Of a DNA stretch of 64,000 bases, positions 34,082 to 42,629 are shown one piece after another. A program made the translations under genes and the position numbers. The notes beneath the pieces are model-generated. The model searched no databases and was not told the origin of the DNA. It saw only the letters and a list, made by a program, of their open reading frames with translations. Source of the DNA: Galaxea fascicularis (taxonomy: Eukaryota; Cnidaria; Anthozoa; Scleractinia; Euphylliidae); assembly GCA_948470475.1 (NCBI GenBank), contig OX419342.1:16709010-16773009 (forward strand), given 5' to 3'. How positions within the stretch are numbered: the first letter of the stretch is position 1; every line of letters begins with the position of its first letter.

Positions 34082-34310
34082 CGTCGTATAAGGGAGAATT
34101 TTCAGAAGACCGTGTCTCGACTCTCAGAGCTGTCGTAAAATGCACGTCCCGAAGACATTTCCATGTTCAGCACTATTGAGTTTCAAACTTACGAAGCCTA
34201 TACCATCGCTTTAATACATTGGTGTGGAGCGAGTTTGATGGCGCGTCGTCTGAGGAAAGGAGAAACCCGCTTTAGATGGATCTGGTCAATCGATGAGCTC
34301 AAGAGTTTTT

Positions 34311-34861
34311 TCAATTTCCAAACCTGGAAAAGGGCCTTTTTTGTTTCGTAAGCAAAGTGAAAATCGAAAAACTGAAACCGCTATCGAAAAAGAAGGCGTT
34401 GTCGGGATTTGAGGGTTTCAAAAGTAAATTGAATTTCATGATTGCAGGAAGCCTGAAAACCCTGCCTACGAAATCAACAACACGTCTGAAAGAAATTCGA
34501 TCTGACACCTCTATGACACCGTTGATTCTATGCCCATACATATCGAGATCCCTACCTAATTTGAGGGCAGAAATAACGTGCCCATTTAGATTCACATCTT
34601 TTCCCAAAACAATGTTACCGCCGGCGAATGACAGTGTCTCGCGCAATACATGTCCCTTCAGATCCAAATCGCCGTACAACGTAAACTTCGAATCCGCCAT
34701 TGTTTTTTTTCGACTACGCAGTACCCGTTTGTATTCAAAGCGTTATCCATATTAAAATCCGCCTGAGGGAGCGCGTTTAGTTTGGTGTTCAGACCTTCGT
34801 CCACGTGTTTTTTGCTGACTGCTTTTCTTGCTGAACTCGAAGAAGGGTCACTGTCTGCCAA
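34311..34861 (-). pseudogene. Polinton fibre-like protein with GDLDLKGH-type repeats
   Basis: Two minus frames (34861-34658 and 34700-34311) share one protein broken by a frameshift near 34700. An N-terminal part (SDPSSSSARKAVSKKHVDEG) is followed by short beta-type repeats, each a turn with a small/hydrophobic ladder: LYGDLDLKGHVL, VLGKDVNLNGHVI, KLGRDLDMYGHRING. Such ladders occur in trimeric attachment fibres. It lies next to the collagen-like gene on the same strand. The structural role is inference. Confidence 0.5.
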
Positions 34862-34864
34862 ATT

Positions 34865-35063
34865 TTAAATCTTGTAACGGCCCATTTTCAAATTGAAAGT
34901 CATCGGGTTTTTCCCGTTGGTTTTCACGTAATCCGCCAACCACGCCTCAAGAAACCTTTCGTTGACCGCGTCCTGTAGTGTATTAGGACCCAGTTCCCCT
35001 CCTGTATGGTGTAGTTTATGTTACCCAGACCCTCTAGGTGGAGGAGTCGAACACGAGTTATCA
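34865..35063 (-). pseudogene. Polinton small conserved-looking protein, frameshifted
   Basis: From ATG at 35063 the frame reads MITRVRLLHLEGLGNINYTI, then shifts near 34990 into LQDAVNERFLEAWLADYVKT and ends FNLKMGRYKI stop at about 34868. It was too short and broken to stand out as one open frame. It fits between the collagen-like and fibre-like genes with almost no spacing, as in a compact gene cluster. Function unknown. Confidence 0.45.
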
Positions 35064-35104
35064 TGGCGGAATAAATCTATCGTTGTTGTTTGATGTAATC
35101 CGGT

Positions 35105-35496
35105 TTAATTCTTCTTATCACCGACCAGTTCGGGACACAACACGTCCTGCTTGTCGAAAGGATCCAGCATGTTTTTGACACGTTTGTCATTCATGTTCAG
35201 ATTGCCCGTCACGAAAACAGAGCCATCGCGTTTCAAAAAAAGGCGCGAATCGGGCAGATCACCTTTCTCCCCTAGCGGACCGATATCGCCTTTGTCACCC
35301 TTTTGGCCCGGCGGACCCTGCGGACTGGTATCGCCTTCCGGACCAGTATCACCTTTGTCACCTTTTTGACCCTGCGGACAATGCGGACATTGCGGACCCG
35401 GCGGTCCTTGAGGACCTGGCGGACCAGTTTCTCCGTCTTGGCCCTCTCCTCCGGCTGTCGGTATTAAAGAAATTGATGTATCCCATTCTTATATTG
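35105..35496 (-). CDS. Polinton collagen-like protein
   Basis: The minus frame contains about 21 Gly-X-Y triplets (for example GETGPPGPQGPPGPQ and GQKGDKGDIGPLGEKGD) and then a non-collagen C-terminal part (RLFLKRDGSVFVTGNLNMND) ending in TAA at 35105-35107. The triplet run is uninterrupted except for two Cys-containing triplets (CPHCPQ) and one S. The start is not clear; the frame is open back to a stop near 35490 without a good ATG. Collagen-like proteins form trimers and in viruses often make surface fibres; the C-terminal part resembles the fibre-like gene next door (NLNMND versus the ladder repeats). Confidence 0.7.
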
Positions 35497-35518
35497 GTTC
35501 GTCAAAATTTTTTTACGT

Positions 35519-35990
35519 TTGCCTTTCAGGTTTGTCGTGGTACAAAAAGGAAACGTTTTCGCGAGTTGCACGATCGAGCAACGTGGAATCGACACCCAGC
35601 TCATCGGCTACGCGTTTGTTTTCTCTTGGAAGAAACCTGAAAAGGAAGAAGTGGCTGCAGTTGTCTCGGATGTTCTTCGGGACTTTGTAGTACGTCTGGG
35701 TGAGAAGGATGACGCTGCAGTTCCGGTGCCGACCGTTGATGAAATAGTTGATGATGTCGTTCTGGTTTTTTTTCGCAAACCAGATCGTCGAAAACGACGA
35801 TTTTTTGGTTGTCGGTCAGCAGCTCTTCGACAGGAATGATTTCATCCCCCAGTGCCTCGATGACCTGGTAACCGACTCCGGGATCGATGTTTTTGGCGAA
35901 GTCCTGGAGCAGCAATTGGTACTTGTTTTGGTGAAGGTAGAAGAGGAGTTTCCTCCACCGCCTCCACCGATTGGAAGAGAAAGAAGGGTT
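35519..35990 (-). pseudogene. Polinton genome-packaging ATPase (FtsK/HerA, A32-like), truncated
   Basis: The minus strand encodes LQDFAKNIDPGVGYQVIEAL and NQKIVVFDDLVCEK, a Walker B motif. A frameshift follows in an A run near 35770, then INYFINGRHRNCSVILLTQT and a C-terminal part to 35519 (FLPRENKRVADELG). The glycine-rich Walker A loop expected upstream is missing: the frame runs instead into low-complexity sequence (repeated CCTCCACCG units, 35953-36002) shared with the start region of the next gene. In this family the enzyme drives DNA into the capsid. Confidence 0.75.
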
Positions 35991-36001
35991 TCCTCCACCG
36001 A

Positions 36002-36616
36002 TTGAGGAAGAAGAAGAAGATGGGGCGGCGGTGCCGCGACAAACTTGGGGGGGAGCCAGAGGTGCCGAAGTTTTTAAGCACAAGCGAATCAGCCGACTTG
36101 CAAACGGTCAAAAGCCTCATCTCCCGTTACAGTGACGATCCCAATTACCACGTGAAAAGCAGAAAATCGCGGTTTCACGGAAAGACGCTCAAAGAACTCA
36201 AACAGATCACAGATGAAATTGAGGACGGCAGAAATGGGGGGAAACCTTCAGCCCTGCAGCTTCAGGGAGGTGCCAAGCGTTTGCGGAAGACACCCACGGG
36301 GTCCAGAAAAAGAAAGACAGACGACGAACAGGCTCTGGAAGACATTCTCGATGCCTTGACACCTCGAAGGAGGGCAATAGAGGGGGACGAAGAAGACGAA
36401 TTCGACGAGCAGGATTGGATATTTGAGGGCAACGGATTGAGGGAAGACAAAAAATTGATCGACCCGCTGTACGCGAGCCTTGGTTCGATCAGAACCAGTA
36501 ACACTTCGTCCAAACTTCGGAAAGCCGTCGTTTCGCTGCTGTCCGAGCCCGTGAAACAGGGGGTCATCAACGAATTCCAGAGACGCAAAATTTTCAAGGA
36601 TTACCATATACGATGA
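36002..36616 (+). CDS. Polinton basic protein upstream of the capsid gene, unknown
   Basis: A 204-codon uninterrupted frame. The N-terminus is Lys/Arg-rich (RKKKKMGRRCRDK), the middle is polar (TGSRKRKTDDEQALEDILDA), followed by an acidic block (EGDEEDEFDEQDWIFEGNG) and a C-terminal helical stretch (LRKAVVSLLSEPVKQGV). The stop overlaps the ATG of the capsid gene (ATGA at 36613-36616), so the two are translationally close. It is the least damaged gene of the element. The position just before the major capsid protein suggests a virion or scaffold protein, but I do not recognise the family. Confidence 0.55.
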   Translation: MRKKKKMGRRCRDKLGGEPEVPKFLSTSESADLQTVKSLISRYSDDPNYHVKSRKSRFHGKTLKELKQITDEIEDGRNGGKPSALQLQGGAKRLRKTPTGSRKRKTDDEQALEDILDALTPRRRAIEGDEEDEFDEQDWIFEGNGLREDKKLIDPLYASLGSIRTSNTSSKLRKAVVSLLSEPVKQGVINEFQRRKIFKDYHIR

Positions 36617-37686
36617 CGCTCAGCCTGTTGATCAACTCTCAACTCTCAAAGTTGAGAAACCCGAGAGGCGGTTACAAGTCGCACGACTTTCGTAAGGACT
36701 TCAACCCACCAAGCGGAAGCGATTTTGAAGTTGAGCCGAATTCTGGCCAACCGACTCTGATTTTTTTTTCTGAATATACGAACATGTTTCGGTCGCCGCA
36801 CCATCTCGGGAAGGTCGATTACGAGCGGTTCGATCTTAACACACCGCTCAATGCTCCGGCGAACGGGCAGCACCAAGTCAAAACCGGGCTAAACTTCGAG
36901 GTGAAAGATCGGGACGTTGTTTACGATTGGTACAACGCCTATTTTCGTATCGAGTACAAATTCCAGACTCTCGCGAACGGCAACGGTGTTGCTGCTGACA
37001 CAGAGTGGGCTCTTGTCAACGGCTTGTTTTCTCTGATAAAGAACATGACCGTGAGCGAGTCCGCAGCAAAGAAGCTTTACGAATCCAGCGGCGTCAACAA
37101 CTTGCTGTTCATCAAAAATTAGGTGGAATATTCCGGCGGCTTTGCGCGAGCAGTGGGCCGAGTTTTGGTGTCTCAACACCGACGAAACAACAGTGACAAA
37201 CAACAACGCAACGAATAAGGGGATCCGAGCGCGCGGACTTCTTTCCCACGGGGGCAATAATGAAAGCCGTTATCCCCCTCAACCACTATTCCTTCTTTGA
37301 GGAGCTGTCGGAAAGGCTTTTACCTCCGATATTGTCCTGGAGGAAGGCAGCGAAATGATCTTCCAAAACGACGCCACCGGGCGGCGAATTGTTGTCACCA
37401 CGATGCAGTTATGGGTTCCGAAGCTGATGCTGACGCCTAAGGGGCAAAAGCTGGTCAACGAACAATTCCTCAAACTGACGAAATGGCGTTACTTGAAAGA
37501 AACGCTGGCACCTAGCAGCAGCCGAAGAGATGCGAGAGGGCAATGGCAAATCACCCCCGGCGTGAAAGACGCCAAACACGTTTTCGTTTTCTTTCAACAA
37601 ATGCGCGGACGACTCTCTCTGAAACGCAACCCTTACCAATTCGACACCTTCGACCTTGACGACGATAATTTAGCCAAACTGGCCAC
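36613..37686 (+). pseudogene. Polinton major capsid protein (double-jelly-roll type), disrupted
   Basis: The first frame (36613-37122) includes VYDWYNAYFRIEYKFQTLAN and SLIKNMTVSESAAKKLYES. After stops and frameshifts (about 37120-37340) the reading resumes with MIFQNDATGRRIVVTTMQLW, LTPKGQKLVNEQFLK and DARGQWQITPGVKDAKHVFV to 37680, where a LINE fragment with a duplicated 10-bp target interrupts it. The motifs and the place between the basic protein and the protease fit the major capsid protein of Polintons. The C-terminal part after the insertion is not clearly present. The assignment is by pattern, not by search. Confidence 0.65.
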
Positions 37687-37688
37687 TT

Positions 37689-38222
37689 TTTTTTTTTTTT
37701 TTTTAATAACAAATAAGGAATACAATGCTTACAATACAACTACGAACGGTATTTAGGCTACTAACAGCACTAGCTCTATTAACAACATATTACTCTAATT
37801 ATTTACGCTATTTAAATTACAATTACTACACAATTTACAGTCTACACAACTACTACAGTGACGACAAGGGGCAAATGGATAAATTACAATAGAACTGGTC
37901 AACAACAGACCAGAGGCATGTAGTACATCATAGATAAAATAAGTTGTGCACCTGACAGGAGATTAAAAACAGACTGATGGGTAGGAGAAATATACGAATA
38001 GCTATAGAAAAAATATCTAAAATATTAATTAAATCCTCCTACATCCTGTAAGAGGTTTCCATTTCTTTGTGTCTCCACTTTTAGTTTCTATTTCATACTG
38101 TGATTTTAGTGTACATATGAAATGCGTAAGATTTGGACGGTCTTCTTTTGTTTTAGCGAGCCATATGTGATATCGTGCCAAGAGAAAGCAGTAATTGATA
38201 AGAAGCGCAAATTGAGAGATAT
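37689..38222 (-). mobile_element. 5'-truncated LINE fragment with poly(A) and 10-bp target-site duplication
   Basis: Flanked by direct repeats CTGGCCACTT (37679-37688 and 38223-38232). On the minus strand it ends in a run of about 18 A (T run at 37687-37704). The minus frame (to 38029) reads INYCFLLARYHIWLAKTKED and IETKSGDTKKWKPL, a C-terminal end like that of non-LTR reverse transcriptases. Truncation at the 5' end, an A tail and the duplication are the marks of target-primed retrotransposition. It splits the capsid region. Confidence 0.82.
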
Positions 38223-38230
38223 CTGGCCAC

Positions 38231-38888
38231 TTGCCAACTTGCACTTTGCGTGTGCTTGCGGCTAGAGTTTTGGCAACTGCGAGGCTTAGTTTCGGCGCTG
38301 AAAGGTTGCTGAAAAAGATTTTCGGGAAAGGGTACGGTCCTCAGGAGATCCAGCTTTACAAACTCGTTCAGGCCCCGGTACGCCGGTCGCTTCCTCTCCC
38401 TCCACCACCAGCCCCCAAAGAAGGGCGGAAAGGCATGCACGTGCACCCTCCTCCGTTCTTTGGGCGATGGGAGAATTACGAAAGACCCTGAAGTTTCGCG
38501 ACGTGCCACTTTCCAACATTGATGGTGTCGGGATCTGAACATCCCGAGAAAAGGTATCTTCTTACGAAACGAGATCAAGCCTTTGGACCATTCCCCTTGC
38601 ATCCTCAATCTCGACAATCTCGGAAAATTGGGCACTCATTGGGTCTGTTGCTGGAAGGGGAAAGACATCGAATATTTCGATTCTTTCGGGCTGCCTCCTC
38701 CGGACGAGTGGCAGCAAGAGATGCGCAAAACGGGGAGAAAGACTTTCTTCAGCAACGACAACCAAATTCAATCGATTGACTCCGTGCGCTGCGGCTATCA
38801 TTGCCTGCTGTTTCTCAACGAAAGAAACAAAGCGGTCAGTTTCCGGGACATTTTCAAACGGTTTTCTGGCGACGTTTATGAAAACTAA
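38231..38888 (+). pseudogene. Polinton adenain-type cysteine protease
   Basis: The C-terminal frame (38583-38888) is intact and carries the protease signature: ILNLDNLGKLGTHWVCCWKG with the catalytic His, EYFDSFGLPPP with the acidic residue, a Gln in NDNQIQS and RCGYHCLLFLNE with the nucleophile Cys. Upstream pieces (FGKGYGPQEIQLYKL near 38320, RDVPLSNIDGVG near 38505 in another frame) show a longer N-terminal part broken by frameshifts and a stop. In adenoviruses and Polintons this enzyme matures capsid proteins. Confidence 0.8.
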
Positions 38889-40440
38889 CTTGCGGCTACT
38901 ATTTCCGGTTCCTGTTGCATCATGTGATTCCCCCAGGGGAATTGCAGGTGCCTTTGTAGTTTTTTTGGTAAAAGAAAATTGTCCCATACAACAGTTTTTT
39001 AACGTACAGTTTTAATGTACAGTCTTTTGAAGTACAAGTAAAGACCAATTTATGTCTTCAAGACATAAATTGTAGTTAATGGGACAACCATGAGAAATAC
39101 TTATGGATTGCGTGACATGCAGTAACACGGGGTGGGTTTCACAGGCCAAAGCTCAATCCTGATCATGTGTGCCCACAGTGCAATCTGCAGGCTGAGCCAA
39201 TCAGGATAGTTCTTATTTCACTGTTGACCAAATCCTAGTGCATTGAACATAAGCCTCGTGTTTATTCATTCCATCCTTCTATCAGGCAAACATCTTGCCT
39301 GCTTTAGTCTGCTTTCTAGTACAGTTATTTTCCCACCCCCTCACCCCTTTTTCACAAGCATGTCGTGCATGATAGTACATGCGATATACTTTGCTTCCTA
39401 TCCAGACTTATGGTTTATGATGTTATACATAGGCTGTTTTTGCATACAAAATGCTATACTCAAGATATTTTGCTATAAGTTTAATTAAGATGGACATCTA
39501 TATATTTACGACATTACAGTCAGCAGGCAACGCTTCTTAGACTTGCTGCATATTTGCATTACAGACACTTAATGATTTGAGTAGCCCTGTCTACTTTCAT
39601 AGACTAGGTACATATCTGTATTATGAGGTTAAGACTCGGTTCCACTCACGTTTTGTTGAATATTTTCTTGAAATGATTTGTTAACAAATCCTCGGTTCGG
39701 CCTTCGGAACAAGAGATTGTTACTCTCTATTCTCTGATAATATCATTGCAACCCTATATCAGTTAATACAGTATGCAGTCATGTTTCGTTCCAGTTTGAC
39801 TTAAGCAACCGATTAGCTATGTTTACTACTGAGATCTACACAGCTGGTCTCTAGGGTAAACCTTAGGTGTGGATCTTTCCTCTGTTCTGTGATGTTGAAT
39901 TGATTATAGACAAATAAACTTTGTGTTGGGATGAAGTGCTCCCATACAGGTAACTGTTTGCCCCATAGACTCACAGAATGGATTGGTTGCCATGGTAACC
40001 ATGAGTCTTAACTACCTTACCTGACTAAGGACCTCTCTCAGGGTATTGTGACCGGCGGCCCTGGAGAGGAGTAAGGACTCTTACAGGGCATTGTGATTGC
40101 AGCCCTCCAGAGGAGTAGCATCTCTCTTAGGGGATCGTGACCTGCACCCCTAGAGAGAAAGGAGGTGAGGGGGGGGGATTTGCCCCCTCCCATCTTACCA
40201 AGCTAGACTAGTATAGCGTTAGCGATAGTTGCCTGTTGGAGTACTTCATTCCCAACACCTTTTCCCCGCATTTGTTGTCGTTGTTTGTGTTCCCGTTTCT
40301 CATGGGTTGGGAGCATTAAAGCGAATTTTCAAAGTTTAGGATTGTCTAGTTCGTTGGGGAACTAACATAACGCGTTGTCATAAAATATTTCTTGCATTGA
40401 ACCTCCGTGACAAACCAGAATTTTCCTGTTTGATATACGC
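38889..40440. other. 1.5-kb non-coding insert inside the Polinton
   Basis: No coding signal, in contrast to the gene-dense DNA on both sides. It contains short self-complementary parts (AAGACATAAATTGTAG region near 39053) and a triple imperfect repeat at 40030-40162. It may be an inserted LTR-like or other repeat, with CAAATAAAC (a poly(A)-type signal) near 39911 and a strong T/G-rich end near 40350, but no terminal repeats were found. Confidence 0.4.
40030..40162 (+). repeat. three imperfect 43-46 bp tandem units
   Basis: Units start GGACCTCTCTCAGGG, GGACTCTTACAGGGC and GCATCTCTCTTAGGGG; each continues ATTGTGA(C/T) or ATCGTGACC, then a CC-rich block and (C/G)AGAGGAGTA. The opening CTCTC and closing GAGAG of each unit can pair, so each unit is a potential hairpin. 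It is followed by a run of nine G (40171-40179). Confidence 0.75.
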
Positions 40441-41490
40441 GGATATGGATGTCTACTGTGTGAAAGACAAGCACAAGACCCCGAATGTCCCTGGGGCTGA
40501 CCGTGTCGTCACGACAAAGAACGGTAGAAAGATGCTCAAGGTGAAGCGTGCAGTTTGCGGGATAACCAAAACCTTTTTTTACTCTCTTTGGTCCCTCGTT
40601 GCAAGACAAAATAGCTTATTCTGCCAGTACGTTTGTCAACCCAACCGCTTCTTAGTCAAGCGCTTTCAAACTGTTGGGCTCGCAAGCGTTGAAGGGGGTG
40701 ACTGACAACATCAAACACGCAAATTGGTAAAAACATTCCAAAAAAACATAGGATGAACGTCTGTGTAAAAGACCAGCGCATAACCCGAATGTGCCAGGGA
40801 GCAAACGGGTTGTTATTACGAAGAACGGACGGAAGCTGTTTAAAGTAAAGGGCGCGGTTTACAGAATAACCAAAACCCGTTTTTTGTCTGGAAAAAATAT
40901 CGGTAACGGGCTCTGGGTTCCGGGGAGCTTCCGCGTCCCGAACTCCAGCCCGAAGCTTGTTAAATCCTTCGTAAAAGCTGCTCCGAAGGGAAAGGGTCCA
41001 TTGGACATTCTGGGGAAAACGTTGAAGAATTATTACGGCACGGGGGTTGACGTACACAAGCTGATTGGAAATCTGCCTGATCCCGCCAGGGGTTGGACGT
41101 TGCGGTCGGTACAATCGCCTCGAGAAACAACTCAAATACGACCCTGAAACAGGCGAAATTCAAGAAATCTTTCAACAACCGACTGGAGCCACTGACGCGG
41201 TTGCCATGCAGCACGATATCGACTGCGGCAGCTGCAGTTTTCGCGGAGAAAAGTACTGCGAAGACGAAAAAAAGTGCAAGCAAGCGGCTGACCGCAAAAT
41301 GGTCAAGTCGCTTGATGCGATCCCGTGGAAAAAGAGACAGTGGGGCCCAACAATTGCACGGAACGCGACAAACACGAAACAAAAAATCGCAAAAAATCTT
41401 GGTAAAAATAATGGCTTGTGTGGTATTCTCGTTTGGCCGCTACGTTTTCAGCTGTTTTATTCCCATTTGTGGGAAGATTGAAACAAACAC
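40441..41490 (+). pseudogene. Polinton protein with phospholipase-A2-like domain, 5' part duplicated
   Basis: The N-terminal part occurs twice (40441-40581 and 40751-40883; PGADRVVTTKNGRKMLKVK and PGSKRVVITKNGRKLFKVK). The second copy runs on through KNYYGTGVDVHKLIGNLPDP, shifts frame near 41085, then reads RCGRYNRLEKQLKYD and DAVAMQHDIDCGSCSF. The HD pair in a helix and the upstream Cys-Gly loop are the hallmarks of a phospholipase A2-type fold as found in parvovirus capsids and some Polinton/adintovirus proteins. The C-terminal tail is basic (KKRQWGP, KQKIAKNLG). Presumed virion protein; the enzyme loop looks incomplete. Confidence 0.65.
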
Positions 41491-41626
41491 GCTGCGAACC
41501 GACACAATCAGCAACAATTTTGCTGACAGAGCTGTATTGAGGTGGGGGGTAGCAAGGGCCGATGATTACTTTTTCTCCCAGCTCCTTGACAATTTTAAAG
41601 ATTTCATCCATTGAAATGTGAGCCAT
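41303..41626 (-). CDS. hypothetical Polinton ORF, uncertain
   Basis: A 107-codon minus frame with ATG at 41626, 28 bp downstream of the stop of the GIY-YIG-like gene. It begins AHISMDEIFKIVKELGEKVI, which looks like a real helix, but the rest overlaps the basic tail of the PLA2-like gene on the other strand. It may be real only in its first half. No family recognised. Confidence 0.25.
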   Translation of the reverse strand: MAHISMDEIFKIVKELGEKVIIGPCYPPPQYSSVSKIVADCVGSQRVCFNLPTNGNKTAENVAAKREYHTSHYFYQDFLRFFVSCLSRSVQLLGPTVSFSTGSHQAT

Positions 41627-41653
41627 TTCTGTCCAAACCCAGTTGTCCCGGCG

Positions 41654-41899
41654 TCAAAGGTTCCCCCGAGCTGCTAACTCGCGCAAAATAGCTTTTTCAA
41701 TATGTTGCGCTTTTTTCGTGGTTTCTGTTTCGGCAGTTGCTACAAATTTGAACTTGTGTAAAACACAAGTTTGAAACCCGTTGTCGAACAAACGCCGCCT
41801 CAGATCAGTTGTGTGCCTTACTTTGAACAATTGGTTGGCGCCAAAATAAGCGTGAAAAGTGATGTGGTGAGCGATGTAGAAACCCGGCATCTTTATCAA
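41654..41899 (-). CDS. Polinton GIY-YIG-like nuclease
   Basis: An 81-codon intact frame. It has PGFYIAHHITFH (first beta strand, YI), then FKVRHTTDLRRRLFDNGFQT, which matches the second strand and the helix with the conserved Arg, then KKAQHIEKAILRELAARG with the metal-binding Glu. The order and spacing fit the short T5orf172/MUG113 branch of GIY-YIG proteins. The usual Gly after KV is Arg-His here, so activity is uncertain. It reads outward to inward on the minus strand next to the right-end gene. Confidence 0.55.
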   Translation of the reverse strand: MIKMPGFYIAHHITFHAYFGANQLFKVRHTTDLRRRLFDNGFQTCVLHKFKFVATAETETTKKAQHIEKAILRELAARGNL

Positions 41900-42000
41900 A
41901 AGGTTGTATAAATAATTCCCGTTTCTTCACCACTTTCCGAATCAAAAATACTGTCCACATCTATTTCAGCTTCGTCACTGTTTTCCGAGCCGAATTACTT

Positions 42001-42456
42001 TTACGCCGCTTCGACTGCGGCAACGTTAACCGCTTCGCAGAGCTCTTTCAAAGGATTTTCCGGAATTTTCAAAGGAGAGATGGCGGTGTTCTCCAGCCAC
42101 CCGTATTTTCCGACGAACTTTGTACGAGATTTCTGTTCTTCATTTAATTTAAGGAAATTTTCGATCATTCCCGGCTTCATAAATGGGAGGGCGTCTTCGA
42201 TGATAAATCCATCCTCCATAATTTGATCATCCATTTTTTCGCTGTAAAAAATTTCTTCCTCATCACCGATCAAAGGGTTGATTCTGGTGCCAAGGGGACC
42301 TCTCCACCTGTTGGGTGTGGGTTGACGAGCTGGCTGTGCTGCCATATTCAGGCGGGCGCTCCCCTCTAATAGGCGGGTTGGCTGTGCTGCCATGGTTCCC
42401 TCGGTTTGCTTTTCGTTTGCGCCTTGTCGGCACGGACCAAGCTGGTGGTTTGCCAT
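42001..42456 (-). CDS. Polinton right-end gene, unknown (starts inside the TIR)
   Basis: A 151-codon intact frame whose first ~50 codons lie in the right TIR (LLEGSARLNMAAQPARQ), matching the start of the left-end gene. The unique part is acidic (GDEEEIFYSEKMDDQIMEDG) with a C-terminal hydrophobic/alanine end (VNVAAVEAA). Probable starts are the Met at 42456 or the one at 42393. The twin starts suggest the two terminal genes share promoter and leader. Function unknown. Confidence 0.5.
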   Translation of the reverse strand: MANHQLGPCRQGANEKQTEGTMAAQPTRLLEGSARLNMAAQPARQPTPNRWRGPLGTRINPLIGDEEEIFYSEKMDDQIMEDGFIIEDALPFMKPGMIENFLKLNEEQKSRTKFVGKYGWLENTAISPLKIPENPLKELCEAVNVAAVEAA

Positions 42457-42620
42457 TTGCCGCTGCCCGCCCTTTCTCTAATAGGCGGGCTGGCCAGTCA
42501 GTTGCCCGACACTCTTGAGAGTAGTAATAGAGGTAGTCGACAAATCACCACGTCCCCAGGAAAGTCTGCTTTTGCCGAAATAAAGCTACCAGCATTTGTT
42601 TTTTTGGGGACGAAGGAGCC
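42323..42620 (-). repeat. Polinton right terminal inverted repeat
   Basis: About 298 bp, inverted match to 26718-27011; the outer end is CGAAGGAGCC at 42611-42620. Directly outside it (42628-42660) is a diverged, opposite-facing echo of the TIR interior (GTGCTGGTAGCTTTGTTCCG versus ATGCTGGTAGCTTTATTTCG). Confidence 0.88.
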
Positions 42621-42629
42621 GAAAAAATG

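Larger units (their letters stand above)
26718..42620. mobile_element. Polinton/Maverick element (15.9 kb including nested LINEs), inactivated
   Basis: Bounded by terminal inverted repeats (26718-27011 and 42323-42620). It contains the Polinton gene set: DNA polymerase B, integrase, packaging ATPase, major capsid protein, adenain-type protease, plus a PLA2-like protein, collagen-like and fibre-like proteins and a GIY-YIG-like nuclease. Such elements are virus-like self-synthesising transposons. Almost every gene has frameshifts or stops. The element is inserted in a PLE, within a receptor intron. The flanking 6-bp target duplication expected for this class could not be recognised. Confidence 0.88.

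Noticed and set aside
35151..35369. Plus-strand frame rich in GPxSPLSPF
   Set aside because: Antisense shadow of the collagen-like gene; the Gly-X-Y reading on the minus strand is regular and continues into a normal C-terminus.
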